Shown here: one piece after another, positions 6,855 through 6,942 of the stretch
How positions within the stretch are numbered: the first letter of the stretch is position 1
Layout: each line of letters starts with the position of its first letter
Source: Komagataeibacter kakiaceti JCM 25156
GTDB lineage: Bacteria > Pseudomonadota > Alphaproteobacteria > Acetobacterales > Acetobacteraceae
Direction: 5' to 3'
Length of the DNA stretch: 6,942 nucleotides
Assembly: GCF_000613305.1 (NCBI RefSeq)
Contig: NZ_BAIO01000100.1
Span: 1-6,942 of the forward strand
The notes under the pieces: model-generated
Told to the model about the DNA's origin: nothing
Seen by the model: only the letters and a program-made list of their open reading frames with translations
Database searches by the model: none
Position numbers and translations under genes: made by a program

Positions 6855-6942
6855 CTATCGTCCACGCCGTTTGCCCCTGCCCTTTGCCTGTTGTGGGTCA
6901 TAACCGCCCCCGCCCGGCCCCAGCGGCACCGGGCCGCCACGG
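6855..6942 (-). CDS. Possible C-terminal tail of an upstream gene, cut by the window edge
   Basis: One frame entering from the right edge reads RGGPVPLGPGGGYDPQQAKG followed by a basic end (RGKRRGR) and TAG at 6857-6855, 46 bases before the epimerase start. Gly/Arg/Lys-rich low-complexity tails of this sort occur on RNA-binding proteins such as DEAD-box helicases, but only 28 residues are visible and no domain is included, so identity cannot be stated. It may be non-coding. Confidence 0.3.
   Translation of the reverse strand, partial: RGGPVPLGPGGGGYDPQQAKGRGKRRGR

Noticed and set aside
1..6942. CRISPR arrays, tRNA or rRNA genes, insertion sequences or other direct-repeat arrays.
   Set aside because: Reading both strands showed no repeat-spacer pattern, no tRNA-like cloverleaf, no rRNA sequence and no transposase or terminal inverted repeats.

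Overview
The window reads as chromosome of an acetic acid bacterium (Acetobacteraceae, Komagataeibacter/Gluconacetobacter type). This is inferred from the high GC content, strong G/C third-position codon preference and the gene set: alphaproteobacterial PmtA, a Tim44-like protein, CtaB, GshB and GreB. No database search was possible.

Layout. On the + strand, positions 1-427 carry the 3' end of a Tim44-like domain gene, closed by a good intrinsic terminator (457-486). Everything else is on the - strand. Read in its transcription direction (right to left) it is: a possible tail of an upstream gene (6942-6855), an aldose 1-epimerase of the YphB/GalM type (6808-5916), greB (5916-5386, sharing one base with the epimerase stop), a doubtful short ORF (5372-5259), gshB (5274-4267), a 226-base gap, pmtA (4040-3328), a hairpin-rich AT-containing spacer, a degenerate cytochrome oxidase subunit I homologue (3154-1790), ctaB (1787-829), a 48-residue CoxF-like membrane protein (789-643), and an intrinsic terminator (547-509) facing the one for the Tim44 gene.

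Most interesting point. The subunit I homologue keeps the twelve-helix fold and both axial histidines of the low-spin haem. It has lost the high-spin haem ligand, at least two of the three CuB histidines, the cross-linked tyrosine, the haem-propionate arginine pair, the Mg site and the lysine and aspartate of both proton channels. It is still an open, ribosome-binding-site-preceded gene of 454 codons, transcribed ahead of haem O synthase and a small cox-type protein, with no CuA subunit (CtaC) beside it. It looks like a remnant or repurposed cta operon, consistent with the known reliance of acetic acid bacteria on ubiquinol oxidases.

Second point. Four genes (Tim44-like, ctaB, pmtA, epimerase) each show one frameshift that is repaired by restoring a single G/C base. 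In the three complete genes the restored length is then an exact, family-typical number of codons. Four such events in 6.9 kb point to sequencing or assembly error rather than pseudogenes, so the genes are annotated over their full spans.
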